Of a stretch of 64,000 bases of DNA, positions 15,970 through 25,167 are shown piece by piece. The notes beneath the pieces are model-generated. The model was given only the letters and a program-made list of their open reading frames with translations. It was not told the origin of the DNA and made no database searches. Origin of the DNA: CAWFXC01 sp963819735. GTDB taxonomy: Bacteria > Actinomycetota > Acidimicrobiia > IMCC26256 > DASPTH01. The translations under genes were made by a program, and so were the position numbers. The stretch is taken from NCBI GenBank assembly GCA_963819735.1, contig CAWFXC010000001.1, forward strand, positions 62,001-126,000, in the 5' to 3' direction. Position 1 is the first letter of the stretch, and the number at the start of each line of letters is the position of its first letter.

Positions 15970-17257
15970 TCAGGACCAGGCCGCGACCGGATCGGATGCT
16001 CCGGTTCGCTGCTCGTAGTCGGCGACGTAGTCGCGCGCGGTGTGGTGCAGGAGGCGGAGCAGGATCTCCTGGTCGTTCAACGGGAACGACGTGACGGCTC
16101 GCGACTCGAGCATCGACTGCGTCGCTTCGAGCGTGTTGCCGTCTTGGAGCGAGTACTCCTTGAAGGTGACGGCGGCCAACTCCTGTTGCAGCCGCTCCAC
16201 GCGCGTTCCTCGGCGGGACGAAGTACAACGTGCCTTCGAAGATGTGCGTGTTGTACGACGTGGGCCAGTAGTGGTACGTGAGATACCAGTTGGGCGCCCA
16301 CACGAGCAGCATGAAGTTGGGGAAGAACAAGAAGGAGTCGATCCCCCACGCCGGCGAGCGCGCCGGATTCACCGCCGGGGGCAGGTCGATCTCGATGGAA
16401 CGCTCCCACGGCCCGAACAGGCCGCTGTGGAGCACCCGCTCGATCGGCTTCACCATCCCGGGATCCTTCGGCGGCGACATGCCGCCCCACGACGAGACCA
16501 TCCCGTGTGGGCCGTCGACCGCGTAGGCCAGCGCCTCGTAGCCGTAGCCCGCGAGCTTCTGTGACTCGTCCGACACGGCCTGCTTCGCGTGCAGAATTGG
16601 TGCGTGGTAGAACTCGGTGAAGGCGTCGATGAACAACTTCCAGTTGCTGCCGACCTCGGCGCGGTACTTGTAGACCTGCGTCATCTCACCGAACGGGTAA
16701 CCCTCGAGGCCCCGGCCGAGCTCGCCGAGGTAGTCGCGTAGCGACGTGGTGTCGGTTGCGTCGAGGTTCACGAAGATGAACCCCTCCCACGTCTCGGCGC
16801 GAACGGGTGCGAGCCCGTAGTCGGCCTTGTCGAGGTCGAAGAACTCGCCCTCCTGCTGCACGAACGTGAGGTCACCTTCGAGCGAGTACCGCCAGCCGTG
16901 GTACTTGCACGTGAACTGCCGGCACGTGCCACTCACCTCTTCCTCGGGGAAGTCCTGCCACACGAGCTTGTTCCCGCGGTGACGGCACATGTTGTAGAAC
17001 GCGCGCACGTCGTCGGCGGCCGAACGCACCACGACGATCGACGTGCGCGCCGCGTCGATCTCCTTGGTGAAGTAGCTCCCCACCCGGGGCAGCTGCTCGA
17101 CCCGGCCGACGTTGAGCCACGTGCGGGCGAAGATGGCCTGGCGCTCGAGCTCGTAGTGCTCGGGCGAGATCGAGTCCTCGTAGGACACCGGGCCCGTGCC
17201 GAGCTGCGGATAGTGCTCGGTCCAGGATCCCTCGGCGGGCTTCGGGAAGTGCGGCAT
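15970..17257 (-). CDS. Rieske non-heme iron oxygenase, alpha subunit (copy 2, apparent frameshift)
   Basis: A paralogue of the copy at 12609-13883. ATG 17257 is preceded by GGAGGA. The frame is clean through the Rieske pair (CRHRGNK.. CKYHGW) and the iron site (NWKLFIDAFTEFYHAPILH) to ..GTLYFVPPRNA. Near 16196-16203 the frame changes, and the conserved C-terminus (ERLQQELAAVTFKEYSLQDGNT..) continues in another frame to the stop at 15970. One surplus G explains it, and correction gives 428 residues. Read as is, translation would run into Arg-rich sequence and on through the partner gene frame. It is either a recent pseudogene or a sequencing error. Upstream it faces the thioesterase gene. Confidence 0.88.
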
Positions 17258-17298
17258 CTGCGGTCCTCCATTCAGCCGACGCCGAACTTTACCACGCC

Positions 17299-17313
17299 TC
17301 TCTTCAAAAGAGA
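17299..17313. promoter_or_regulatory. Inverted repeat in the divergent Rieske 2 / thioesterase promoter
   Basis: TCTCTT-CAA-AAGAGA, a perfect 6-3-6 inverted repeat in an AT-richer patch 42 bases upstream of the Rieske 2 start. It is more likely an operator than a terminator, because genes diverge from it and no gene ends here. Confidence 0.4.
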
Positions 17314-17411
17314 AGGGTCTTCTACTTGAGGGTGCACAGCCGCGCGGTCGGGCCGGAGTCGGGATGGAGCCGAGCCGAACCGGAGGAATGCGCAGGTCGT
17401 AGGGTCGCCGG

Positions 17412-18047
17412 ATGACTGCACCCGATCCGAGAGAGATCCGCCGCGACGCGGTCGTTCGCCTGGCCGCCGCGGTGCGGGCGCTGGCCGACGCCACCGTCGA
17501 GACCGCCGTCGACCCCGGATCGCTCGACGAGATCACGGGCGTGATCGAACGATTGACCCGGCGGTTGGCGGCGCTCACCGACGACTCGCCCTACTCCGGG
17601 TTGACGTGGCCCCCGGGCAACTTCTCGGTGCCCGAAGGGCCGATGCCGCTGAACCCGATCATCGGGGCCTGCAGCCCGGTGCGGCCCGACGTGAAGCTGT
17701 CGTTCGCGAACGGCGAGATCACGGGACGCGCGGTGTTCACCAAGCGGTTCGTCGGCCCACCCGGATTCGCGCACGGGGGCATCAGTGCGATGCTCGCCGA
17801 CCAGATCGTCGCCGTGAGCCCGCAGGCCATCGGCGCCCGCACCGTCACCAAGTCGCTGCGCGTGCGGTACCGGCGACCGCTCCCCCTCGGCGAGGAGCTC
17901 GTGCTGTGGGGGGTGTGCGAACCCGACGGCGACTCGTACCAGGCACGCTTCACCGTGGTCGCACGTGGCGAAGTCGCGGTGGAAGGAACCGCCGAACTGG
18001 TTCCGTACGAACGACTGGCGAAGCGGGTGAAGGAGAACAACGCCTGA
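17412..18047 (+). CDS. PaaI-like hotdog-fold thioesterase
   Basis: A 211-residue protein. Residues 1-60 are a helical extension. The hotdog domain from about 95 carries the acyl-CoA thioesterase signature GPPGFAHGGISAMLADQIV (HGG motif with downstream Asp) and TKSLRVRYRRPLPLGEEL. It probably hydrolyses an aryl- or acyl-CoA thioester, perhaps recycling CoA from stalled intermediates of the adjacent pathway. ATG 17412 starts directly after the divergent region shared with Rieske 2. The long N-terminal extension is unusual compared with about 140 residues for minimal PaaI. Confidence 0.87.
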   Translation: MTAPDPREIRRDAVVRLAAAVRALADATVETAVDPGSLDEITGVIERLTRRLAALTDDSPYSGLTWPPGNFSVPEGPMPLNPIIGACSPVRPDVKLSFANGEITGRAVFTKRFVGPPGFAHGGISAMLADQIVAVSPQAIGARTVTKSLRVRYRRPLPLGEELVLWGVCEPDGDSYQARFTVVARGEVAVEGTAELVPYERLAKRVKENNA

Positions 18048-18153
18048 CGTCCCGCGCGTCGAGCGCCACCGGGAACCGCCGAGCGGGTGGCGGCGTTCTT
18101 GCTCCCGACTCACCGAGCCGCGCTGACGCGCGCGCACCCAGAGGGGACCACCG

Positions 18154-18945
18154 ATGCCGGTACTACTCGACGACCCGACGCGGCCGACGACCGAAGCGAC
18201 CACCGACGAGCGGCGTCCCGCGACACCCGAGGTGACCGTGCGCGTCGTGACCCAGGAGGCCGCCACCGCGCGGCGCCGTCGCCTCCCGCGTCCCGGAAAC
18301 GTGCTGTCGACCCTCGTCGCCGTCGCCCTGGCCGTCGCGTTGTTCCTCGTCGTCGGCCTCCTGACCGGCATCCTCTCCATCGGGAACCCGTTCGCCACCA
18401 CGTCGATCGACCGCTCACCGCCGGCGGTGCTCAAGCAGCTCACCAACCTGTCGACCTACTCGGCGGCGCAGGGTCGGTACGAGCAGACGATCGACGTGGA
18501 GGACGACGTGTCCGTCCTGCCGTCGTTCGTCGCGGGTGAGCACACGGTGTTCCTGGCCCAGGGCTCGGTGGACGCGCGGGTCGACTTCTCCGCCCTGGCG
18601 ACCGATGCGGTACAGGTGAGCGGTGACCACGCGGTGACCGTCACCCTGCCCGAGCCGACCCTCGCCCCGGCCGTGATCGACATGCACGCGAGCCGGGTGG
18701 CGAGCCAGGACCGCGGGCTCTTGAACCGCGTCGGCGCGATGTTCAGTGACAACCCGAACGATCAGCAGCGCTTCTACGAGCTCGCACAGAAGAAGCTCGA
18801 CGCGGCGGCGAAGAGCGGCAACCTCGTCGAGCGGGCCGAGACCAACACGTCGCAGATGTTGCGGGGCCTCCTCGGCAAGGTCGGGTTCACCGACGTACAG
18901 GTGAACTTCGCGAGGCCGACGCACGCGGGGGCGCACGCGGGTTGA
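18154..18945 (+). CDS. DUF4230 membrane-anchored protein
   Basis: 263 residues. A disordered, Thr/Arg-rich cytoplasmic segment (1-48) is followed by one transmembrane helix (VLSTLVAVALAVALFLVVGLLTGI, about 50-73). An extracellular DUF4230 domain (about 90-250) follows, with TSIDRSPPAVLKQLTNLSTYSAAQGRYEQ and a tail QVNFARP. The function of DUF4230 is unknown. It follows the thioesterase by about 100 bases and starts from a strong GAGGGGAC region. The 230 bases after it, to 19178, show nothing convincing. Confidence 0.82.
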   Translation: MPVLLDDPTRPTTEATTDERRPATPEVTVRVVTQEAATARRRRLPRPGNVLSTLVAVALAVALFLVVGLLTGILSIGNPFATTSIDRSPPAVLKQLTNLSTYSAAQGRYEQTIDVEDDVSVLPSFVAGEHTVFLAQGSVDARVDFSALATDAVQVSGDHAVTVTLPEPTLAPAVIDMHASRVASQDRGLLNRVGAMFSDNPNDQQRFYELAQKKLDAAAKSGNLVERAETNTSQMLRGLLGKVGFTDVQVNFARPTHAGAHAG

Positions 18946-19177
18946 TCTCGCGGTGGGAACGCCGGAACCGCATGCGGGTCGGCGACGTTGTTCTCGTGAA
19001 CCGATCGACGACGAAAGTTGCATCTCGGAGGCTTGCCCGTCGCCCGAGACGCCACCGAGTCGATCGGGGGCTGAGCGGGGACGTGGCGCGGATTGTGGGG
19101 GTTACGCGTCGCGTCCCGCTCTCCAAGCAGGGCGCCGCGATCGGATCCTCCTGCTCACGTTTCTCGCCACCGCTGGT

Positions 19178-19432
19178 TCAGTCTCGACGTTCCTTGCGCC
19201 GTTGGTGACGCCGCATCACCCCGAGACCGAACCAGACCAGTGCACCGAACAGCGCGGTCACGATCGTGTAGAGCCACAGCGGCCAGGTGAAGCTGAAGAA
19301 CAGGAAGTGGAACCTGACGTCCTCGGTGTTCTGGACGACGAAGATGAGGAGCACCGCGACTCCGCTGAGCGAAGCGATCGCCCCGCCGCCGAGTTTGCGA
19401 CCCTCGGGATTTGTCCCACCCGGTTGATTCAT
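19178..19432 (-). CDS. Small LapA/DUF1049-type membrane protein
   Basis: 84 residues with two transmembrane helices (about 20-38 AIASLSGVAVLLIFVVQNTEDV and about 45-70 FTWPLWLYTIVTALFGALVWF) joined by a VQNTEDVRFHFLFF turn, which is the typical lipopolysaccharide-assembly-A-like (DUF1049) pattern, followed by a basic tail RRHQRRKERRD. ATG 19432 has a GGAG upstream. Family role in actinobacteria is unclear. It is divergent from the small zinc protein gene. Confidence 0.8.
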   Translation of the reverse strand: MNQPGGTNPEGRKLGGGAIASLSGVAVLLIFVVQNTEDVRFHFLFFSFTWPLWLYTIVTALFGALVWFGLGVMRRHQRRKERRD

Positions 19433-19639
19433 GACACTCCCCCCCTGCATCACGCACGTCGACCGAGCACGGCCCGTCGATCGCCGCCATCGTGGCACAA
19501 GCGGCACCCGGACGAATTCCAAGCTTTGGCAAAAGGACACGACGTCGTGGCCCGCGCGACGAACGCCACCGTTACGCTCGGCTCGTGGGTCCTCGCCGCT
19601 CACGCTCCCACCAGGTATCCGAGCGAGGAGAGTGTCGTC

Positions 19640-19828
19640 GTGATCACGTGCGAGCACTGCCAGGAGCCGATCGACCCCGATGACGTCCCGCTGGACGTCG
19701 TCGGATACGACACCGACGCCGAGACCGGGCAGATGCACCAGCGGTGCTGGTACGTCTACGAAGTCGGCTTCCGGCGCCTGGTCGGGAGCGGCCCGGCTCC
19801 CATCTGGATCCTGAAGAGCACCTGGTAG
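19640..19828 (+). CDS. Small putative zinc-binding protein
   Basis: 62 residues from GTG 19640 (GAGGAG about 10 bases upstream). CEHC near the N-terminus and MHQRCWY later give a CxxC..HxxC arrangement fit for one zinc ion, with an acidic stretch PIDPDDVPLD between. No family was recognised. The frame remains open upstream, but without a better start or plausible sequence. It lies between the LapA-like gene and the large signalling protein and may be independently transcribed. Confidence 0.55.
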   Translation: MITCEHCQEPIDPDDVPLDVVGYDTDAETGQMHQRCWYVYEVGFRRLVGSGPAPIWILKSTW

Positions 19829-19965
19829 CCCGTTCCTCCACGACTCCGCCTGCTTCATCGGCGTCTCGTGTCCGTCGTCGAACGGATGGGGGTCAAGAAG
19901 CGTTCGCCGGCGCCGATCATCACGGGACCGGACCGAGACTGCCCCTCACCCGGCGAAAGGCGCAG

Positions 19966-22900
19966 ATGACGCTCCCAGCGCGAGCGATGTCCAAATCCCT
20001 CATGCGTTGTTCCGACGCGTTCGAACGCTTCGGCGCGGCGGCCGCCGTCCTCGACGCGTCCGGCGTGATCGCGGAGACCAATGAGGCCTGGCGGCTGTTC
20101 GCCACGTTGAACGACGCCGCGCCGGGCACGACCGGTAGCGGCGTCGACTACCTCGCGGTGTGCGAGCGGGCCGCCGCCGCGGGCGACCCGACTGCCGAGA
20201 CCGTCGCCGCGGGTCTGCGGAGCATCCTGCTCGGCGACCGCGCCTCGTTCGAGATCGAGTACGAGTGTCCATCGCCCCTCGAAGACCGATCGATGCTCCT
20301 CCAGGCTTCCACCGCTCCAGTGCACGACGGCGCCGGCGTGGTCCTCTTCCACCTCAACGTGACCGGACACAAGCTCCGCGAGGGGCACCTGGCGACAGCC
20401 GCCCACCGCGACCCGGCGACGGGTCTCCCCGACCGCCGGGCCGCGCTCGCGTTCCTCGACGAGCGGCTGGCGCCCACGGTCCTCGCCGATCACCGCCTCA
20501 CCGTCCTCCATCTCCGGCTCGACGGGCTCGGAGCAGTCGACGATCTCGGCGACCGCGCCCACGACGACCTCCTGGTTCAGATCATCCAGCGGACCCGGCG
20601 CGGAATCCGAGCCGATGACCGACTCTGTCGGTTGGCCGACAACGAGCTCGCCGTCCTGTGCGCCGATCTCGACGACGCCGGTGCCGCGGCCCTGGCGCTC
20701 CGGCTCCGCGACGTGATCGCGGCGCCGTTCCAGGTCGGGGCCACCGAGGTCGCGGCGCACGTCGCCGTAGGGACCGCGGTCGCGGCGACGGGGTCGACCG
20801 CCATCACGCTCCTGGCTACCGCATCGGAAGCCGGTGTGGGGCACACCACCTACCGCCCGTCCCGTGCGCGCCCGCACGAGACCTCGCGCGCGCAGCGCGA
20901 CGCGGTCGTCGCCAACTCGAGCGACCTCGTGTTGTACTTCGAGCTCGACGGCACGATCGCGTGGGTGAGCCCGGCCACGCGAAGTCTGCTGCGAATGGAG
21001 CCCGAGGCTCTCTTGGGCCGCAACGGCCTCGAGATGATCCATCCCGACGACCAGGAGCGCACGGCGCTCGCGTTCGCCTCGATCACCGGTCCCGGCGACT
21101 TCGTGCGGATCGAGTTCCGCGTCGTGACCGACGACGGCACCGTGCACTGGATCGAGGAGACCGCGACCAACCTGGTCGACGATCCGTACGTCGGCTACGT
21201 CGTCGGCAACCTGCGCGACATCACCGCACACAAGCGCGACGAAGAGGCGATCCGGCTCCAGGGCCGGCTGCTCGATGCCGCCGGTCAGGGAATCGTCGCC
21301 ATCGACCTGAAGGGTCGCGTCATCTACTGGAACCGCGCCGCCGCCGCGATCTACGGCTGGGCGCCGGAAGAGGCGCTCGGTCGCCCGGTCACCGACCTCG
21401 TGCGCCCGGCCGACGGCTGGACGGAGGCGGCCCGGGCGATCAGGGATCGCGTCGGGTCCGGCGCCAGCGTGGCGGGCGACTACGCGGTCCGTCGCCGCGA
21501 CGGCGTCGAGATCCCCATTCGGGTCACCAACACACCGGTGTACGACGACGCGGGCACGCAGATCGGGATCATCTCGGTGTCGACGGACATCACCGAACGC
21601 AAGCAGCACGAGCTCGAGCAGGCCGAGCTCTCGGGCATCGTCGCCAACTCGACCGATGCGATGTTCAGCACGACACTCCATGGGGTCGTCCAGAGCTGGA
21701 ACCACGCCGCCGAGCAGCTCTACGGCTACACCGCCGCCAACATGGTCGGCAACAAGATCGCGGTCACCGTGCCGCCCGATCTCATCGACGAACAGCGCCG
21801 GCAATTCGACCAGGTGCGCGCCGGCCGTGCCCTTCGCGGGCTCGAAACCCGCCGCCGACGGGCCGACGGCGCCGACGTCCCGGTGTCGATCTCGATCTCC
21901 CCGATCTGCGACAGCGCGGGGAACGTCGTCAGCGCGTCGGCCGTCGTGCGCGACATCACCGAGCAGGTGGAGCTGCGCCGTCGTCTCGAAGCCGATCACC
22001 ACCGCCTGGCCGAAGCGCAACGATCGGCCCACCTCGGCAGCTTCGAGCTCGATTTCGCCACGCACACCTTGAAATGGTCGGAGGAGCTCCACGCCATCCT
22101 CGGGCTCGGGTCCGAGACGCCGGCGAGCCCGGCCGCGTTCCGCGCCCGCGTCCACCCGGACGATCGCGAGCATTTCGAAGCGATGCTGAGCGAAGCAGTG
22201 AGCGGCAACGCCGACGTGGAGTGCACCCACCGCATCGTGCGCCCCGACGGCGAAGTGCGATGGGTCAAGGAGCGCACGTCGCGAACCCCCGGCGGCACAT
22301 CGACCGACGTGTCGGGCACGGTGCTCGACATCACCGACCGCAAGTTGCTGGAGCTCGACCTGCTGCACCAGGCCACGCACGACCCGTTGACCGGACTGGC
22401 CAACCGTCGCCTTTTGCTCCAGGAGCTCGATTCATCGCTGGCCACGAGCGCGGTCGGCGACACCACCATCGGCGTGCTCCTCTTCGACGTCGACCGGTTC
22501 AAGGTGATCAACGACAGTCTCGGTCACGACCTCGGTGACCAGCTGCTCGTGGCCATTGCCGACGCGCTGCCCGCAGTGATCGGGCCCGACGACCGTCTCG
22601 CCCGCTTCGGGAGCGACGCCTTCGTGGTGGTCACCGAGAACCTTGCTTCGCCGGACGACGCGCTCGAGCTGGCCCAACGCATCCGCACCCGGTTGTCGGC
22701 CGGGCTCCCCCTCGGCGAGAGCCGCCACACGCCCACGATCAGCGTCGGGATCGTCATCCCCAAACGCGGCGAAGCCGCGATCACGGTCCTACGGGACGCG
22801 GACACGGCGATGTACCGCGCCAAAGAACGGGGACGCGACCGGGCCGAGTGGTTCGACCCCTCACTGCACCGGGCCGTCGTCGCCGGCTTCGAGATGGAGC

Positions 22901-23655
22901 GCGAGCTCCGGCACGCGATCGCGCACGACGAGCTCTACCTCGCGTTCCAGCCGGTGCTGAACCTCGAGATCGGCCGGTTCACCGGTTGCGAGGCGCTCGT
23001 GCGGTGGCACCATCCCGAACGGGGGGATCTCGACCCTGACGAGTTCATCCCGGTGGCCGAGAACACCGGCCTCATCGTTCCCCTCGGCACCTGGGTGCTG
23101 CGGGAAGCGATCAGCGCTGCCGCCGGCTGGCCCCGCGGGGTCTACGTCGCGGTGAACCTGTCGGCCCGCCAACTGGCCGAGCCCGACCTCTTCACGCTCG
23201 TGCGCGACATGCTGGATGAGCTTTCGTTCCCCGCGTCGCGGCTCGTCCTCGAGGTCACCGAGACCGCGGTGCTGCAGGATCCCACCGCGGCCGCCCGCAC
23301 GATCTTCGCCCTCCGGGCGCTCGGCATCCGCGTCGTGATCGACGACTTCGGCACGGGCTATACGTCCCTCTCGTTCCTGCGCGACTACCGACTCGACGGC
23401 CTGAAGATCGACCGGAGCTTCATCGCCGCCCTCGACCAGGGCTCCACCCCGATCGTCGACGCGATCATCCGCATGTCGGGCGCGCTCGGCCTGCGCGTGA
23501 TCGCCGAGGGAGTCGAGACCGAACTGCAGATCGCGCAACTCCGAGCGTTGGGGTGCAAGCACATCCAGGGATACCTGGTGAGCCCGCCGCTCGCGAACGC
23601 CGACCTCCCCTTCCCGCACATGTCGCCGGCCTTCCTCGAAGAGCGCGCCGGGTAG
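19966..23655 (+). CDS. Multi-PAS GGDEF/EAL cyclic-di-GMP signalling protein
   Basis: About 1229 residues, no membrane segment. In order: PAS-like (about 10-120), a degenerate GGDEF-like domain (about 140-285, with LADNEL in place of GGDEF), four PAS domains (about 314-422, 432-545, 555-665, 682-790), GGDEF (about 803-960) and EAL (about 974-1220). The second GGDEF has RFGSDAF in place of RxGGDEF, so cyclase activity is doubtful. The EAL domain keeps CEALVRW, NLSARQL, EVTET, IDDFGTGYTSL, KIDRSF and AEGVET, so it is probably an active phosphodiesterase. ATG 19966 was chosen (AAGG upstream); 19987 is an alternative. Several PAS domains suggest redox, oxygen or small-molecule input. Confidence 0.92.
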   Translation: MTLPARAMSKSLMRCSDAFERFGAAAAVLDASGVIAETNEAWRLFATLNDAAPGTTGSGVDYLAVCERAAAAGDPTAETVAAGLRSILLGDRASFEIEYECPSPLEDRSMLLQASTAPVHDGAGVVLFHLNVTGHKLREGHLATAAHRDPATGLPDRRAALAFLDERLAPTVLADHRLTVLHLRLDGLGAVDDLGDRAHDDLLVQIIQRTRRGIRADDRLCRLADNELAVLCADLDDAGAAALALRLRDVIAAPFQVGATEVAAHVAVGTAVAATGSTAITLLATASEAGVGHTTYRPSRARPHETSRAQRDAVVANSSDLVLYFELDGTIAWVSPATRSLLRMEPEALLGRNGLEMIHPDDQERTALAFASITGPGDFVRIEFRVVTDDGTVHWIEETATNLVDDPYVGYVVGNLRDITAHKRDEEAIRLQGRLLDAAGQGIVAIDLKGRVIYWNRAAAAIYGWAPEEALGRPVTDLVRPADGWTEAARAIRDRVGSGASVAGDYAVRRRDGVEIPIRVTNTPVYDDAGTQIGIISVSTDITERKQHELEQAELSGIVANSTDAMFSTTLHGVVQSWNHAAEQLYGYTAANMVGNKIAVTVPPDLIDEQRRQFDQVRAGRALRGLETRRRRADGADVPVSISISPICDSAGNVVSASAVVRDITEQVELRRRLEADHHRLAEAQRSAHLGSFELDFATHTLKWSEELHAILGLGSETPASPAAFRARVHPDDREHFEAMLSEAVSGNADVECTHRIVRPDGEVRWVKERTSRTPGGTSTDVSGTVLDITDRKLLELDLLHQATHDPLTGLANRRLLLQELDSSLATSAVGDTTIGVLLFDVDRFKVINDSLGHDLGDQLLVAIADALPAVIGPDDRLARFGSDAFVVVTENLASPDDALELAQRIRTRLSAGLPLGESRHTPTISVGIVIPKRGEAAITVLRDADTAMYRAKERGRDRAEWFDPSLHRAVVAGFEMERELRHAIAHDELYLAFQPVLNLEIGRFTGCEALVRWHHPERGDLDPDEFIPVAENTGLIVPLGTWVLREAISAAAGWPRGVYVAVNLSARQLAEPDLFTLVRDMLDELSFPASRLVLEVTETAVLQDPTAAARTIFALRALGIRVVIDDFGTGYTSLSFLRDYRLDGLKIDRSFIAALDQGSTPIVDAIIRMSGALGLRVIAEGVETELQIAQLRALGCKHIQGYLVSPPLANADLPFPHMSPAFLEERAG

Positions 23656-23693
23656 ATCGCCGGCGGGTTCGAGCTCTCGGGCGGCCGCGCGGG

Positions 23694-24512
23694 CTACGCC
23701 ACGTCGCCGCTCATCACGACGGCCGCGCCGGGATCGGTGCTCCCCGGCATCCCCTCACGGGTGACGACGAAGCGTGACACGGGCGCGGCCAGCCGGAAGG
23801 GCACGACGCCGGGCCGCCCGCCCAGCACCCCGACCGACACCATGTGGGCCGCATCGCTCGCGCCGACCTTCGCCCAGAGTTGGTATGTGTCGCCGACGGC
23901 CAACTTCGGCAGATCGTGATCCATGAAGTAGCCGGTGCCGTCGGGCAGCATCACGATTTCGGCGTTGTGCGTGCCGTCGTCGGACACGAGTCGGACCATC
24001 CGGGCGCCCGGTGCCGCCTTGGCATCCTCGGCTTCACGTCGCATCGGGTCGCGTCGCATCTCGGCCGCGAGGTCGTCGATCCGACCCTGCTGACGAGAGA
24101 CCTCGACGCCGAGCACGATCACTGCAGCCACCGCGGCAACCGCGAGCGCGGCCGCCGCGATCCGCCAGGTTCGGCGCGTCGTGGTCGTCGGCTGCGCTTC
24201 GGACGCTGATCCGGGCAGTGGACGGGGCGACGGGCCGGTCGACACGAGCGCGGGCGCGGTCACGGTCGGCCGGGCGTCGCGCGTCGACTCCGCCAACGAG
24301 TCCTCGATCCGTGCCCACAGCGTCGCCGGCGCACGCGCCTCCGGTCGAGCAAGGAGGGCCGCGGCCTCACGCAACGAGCGCACCTCGGCCCGCGCCGCGG
24401 AGTCGCGCTCGATGTAGCGCGTCACCTGCTCGCGCTCTTCGCCGTCGACCGCGTCGAGTGCGTACAACGGAAGGAGCTCGTCGAGCTCCGCGCGGGTCAG
24501 CTCTCGGTCCAT
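23694..24512 (-). CDS. Anti-sigma factor, RskA type
   Basis: 272 residues. The cytoplasmic sigma-binding region is 1-65 (ELDELLPLYALDAVDGEEREQVTRYI, the RskA N-terminal pattern without a zinc HCC motif). A linker follows, then one transmembrane helix (about 113-137, IAAAALAVAAVAAVIVLGVEV) and an extracytoplasmic RskA domain (about 160-265, with MLPDGTGYFMDHDLPKLAVGDTYQLWA). It overlaps the sigma gene by 16 bases, the usual co-translated sigma/anti-sigma pair. It should hold the sigma factor inactive until proteolysis. Confidence 0.93.
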   Translation of the reverse strand: MDRELTRAELDELLPLYALDAVDGEEREQVTRYIERDSAARAEVRSLREAAALLARPEARAPATLWARIEDSLAESTRDARPTVTAPALVSTGPSPRPLPGSASEAQPTTTTRRTWRIAAAALAVAAVAAVIVLGVEVSRQQGRIDDLAAEMRRDPMRREAEDAKAAPGARMVRLVSDDGTHNAEIVMLPDGTGYFMDHDLPKLAVGDTYQLWAKVGASDAAHMVSVGVLGGRPGVVPFRLAAPVSRFVVTREGMPGSTDPGAAVVMSGDVA

Positions 24513-25087
24513 GCCGACGTGATCCCGGTTTCGACGAGCGCGTCACGCAGACGACGCAGTCCCGCGCGGATACGACTCTTGACCGTGCCTTCGGGCTGCT
24601 CCAGCAACTCGGCGACCTCGCGGTAGGTGTGGCCGCCGAGGTAGGCAAGCTCGATCGCGCGGCGCTCGCCGTCGGCCAGACCTTCGAGTGCGCGCCGCAC
24701 CTGATCGGCCACCGTGAGGTCCCAGATCTCCCGCTCCAGGTCGTAGCCCGCCTCGGGGTTGAGCCGGGTGTGACGCTCCTCGCGGGCCCGCCGCGACGAC
24801 TCCGCCCGCAGCAGGTCGATGGCCCGGCCGTGCACCGAGGCCAGCAGGTAGGCGCGGAGTGATCCCCGGCCCGGATCGAACTTCTCGGGATCGTTCCAGA
24901 GCCGGAGGAAGACCTCCTGCACCACTTCCTCCGAGAGCGCGTGGTCGCCGAGCACCCGCAGCGCCAGTCCGAATGCGGCGTCACCGTGGCGCCGGTACGC
25001 CTCGGCCAACGCCGCATCGCGAAAGCGCGCGATGGCGACGACGAGCGCCGCGTCGCTGGCCTCACGCAGGTCGGTCTCCACGTCCAC
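24497..25087 (-). CDS. ECF sigma factor (SigK-like)
   Basis: 196 residues. Region 2 (about 30-95) contains the core-binding LSEEVVQEVFLRLWNDP and the -10-recognising LRAYLLASVHGRAIDLLRAE. Region 4 (about 135-185) contains ADGERRAIELAYLGGHTYREVAELLEQPEGTVKSRIRAGLRRLR, a clear helix-turn-helix. It pairs with the overlapping RskA-like gene. No other member of its regulon can be named from the window. It starts at ATG 25087 just after the putative promoter region shared with nothing else (80-base gap to the reductase gene end). Confidence 0.94.
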   Translation of the reverse strand: MDVETDLREASDAALVVAIARFRDAALAEAYRRHGDAAFGLALRVLGDHALSEEVVQEVFLRLWNDPEKFDPGRGSLRAYLLASVHGRAIDLLRAESSRRAREERHTRLNPEAGYDLEREIWDLTVADQVRRALEGLADGERRAIELAYLGGHTYREVAELLEQPEGTVKSRIRAGLRRLRDALVETGITSAWTES

Positions 25088-25167
25088 TCCGATCGGCGGT
25101 CACCGAGCGCTACCGAAATGGTACGGAGCGGAGCCCGGCGCCGGATGTCGCGACCGGTGTGTGCAGG

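Noticed and set aside
18946..19177. A plus- or minus-strand small gene in the gap after the DUF4230 gene
   Set aside because: Frames here are Arg-rich with no start/ribosome-site support or recognisable pattern.
19744..19965. N-terminal extension of the GGDEF/EAL protein upstream of 19966
   Set aside because: The extension overlaps the small zinc protein in another frame and reads as Arg/Ser-rich non-conserved sequence.
19855..22380. An 841-codon minus-strand frame opposite the GGDEF/EAL gene
   Set aside because: Shadow of the PAS/GGDEF/EAL coding strand with no recognisable domain.
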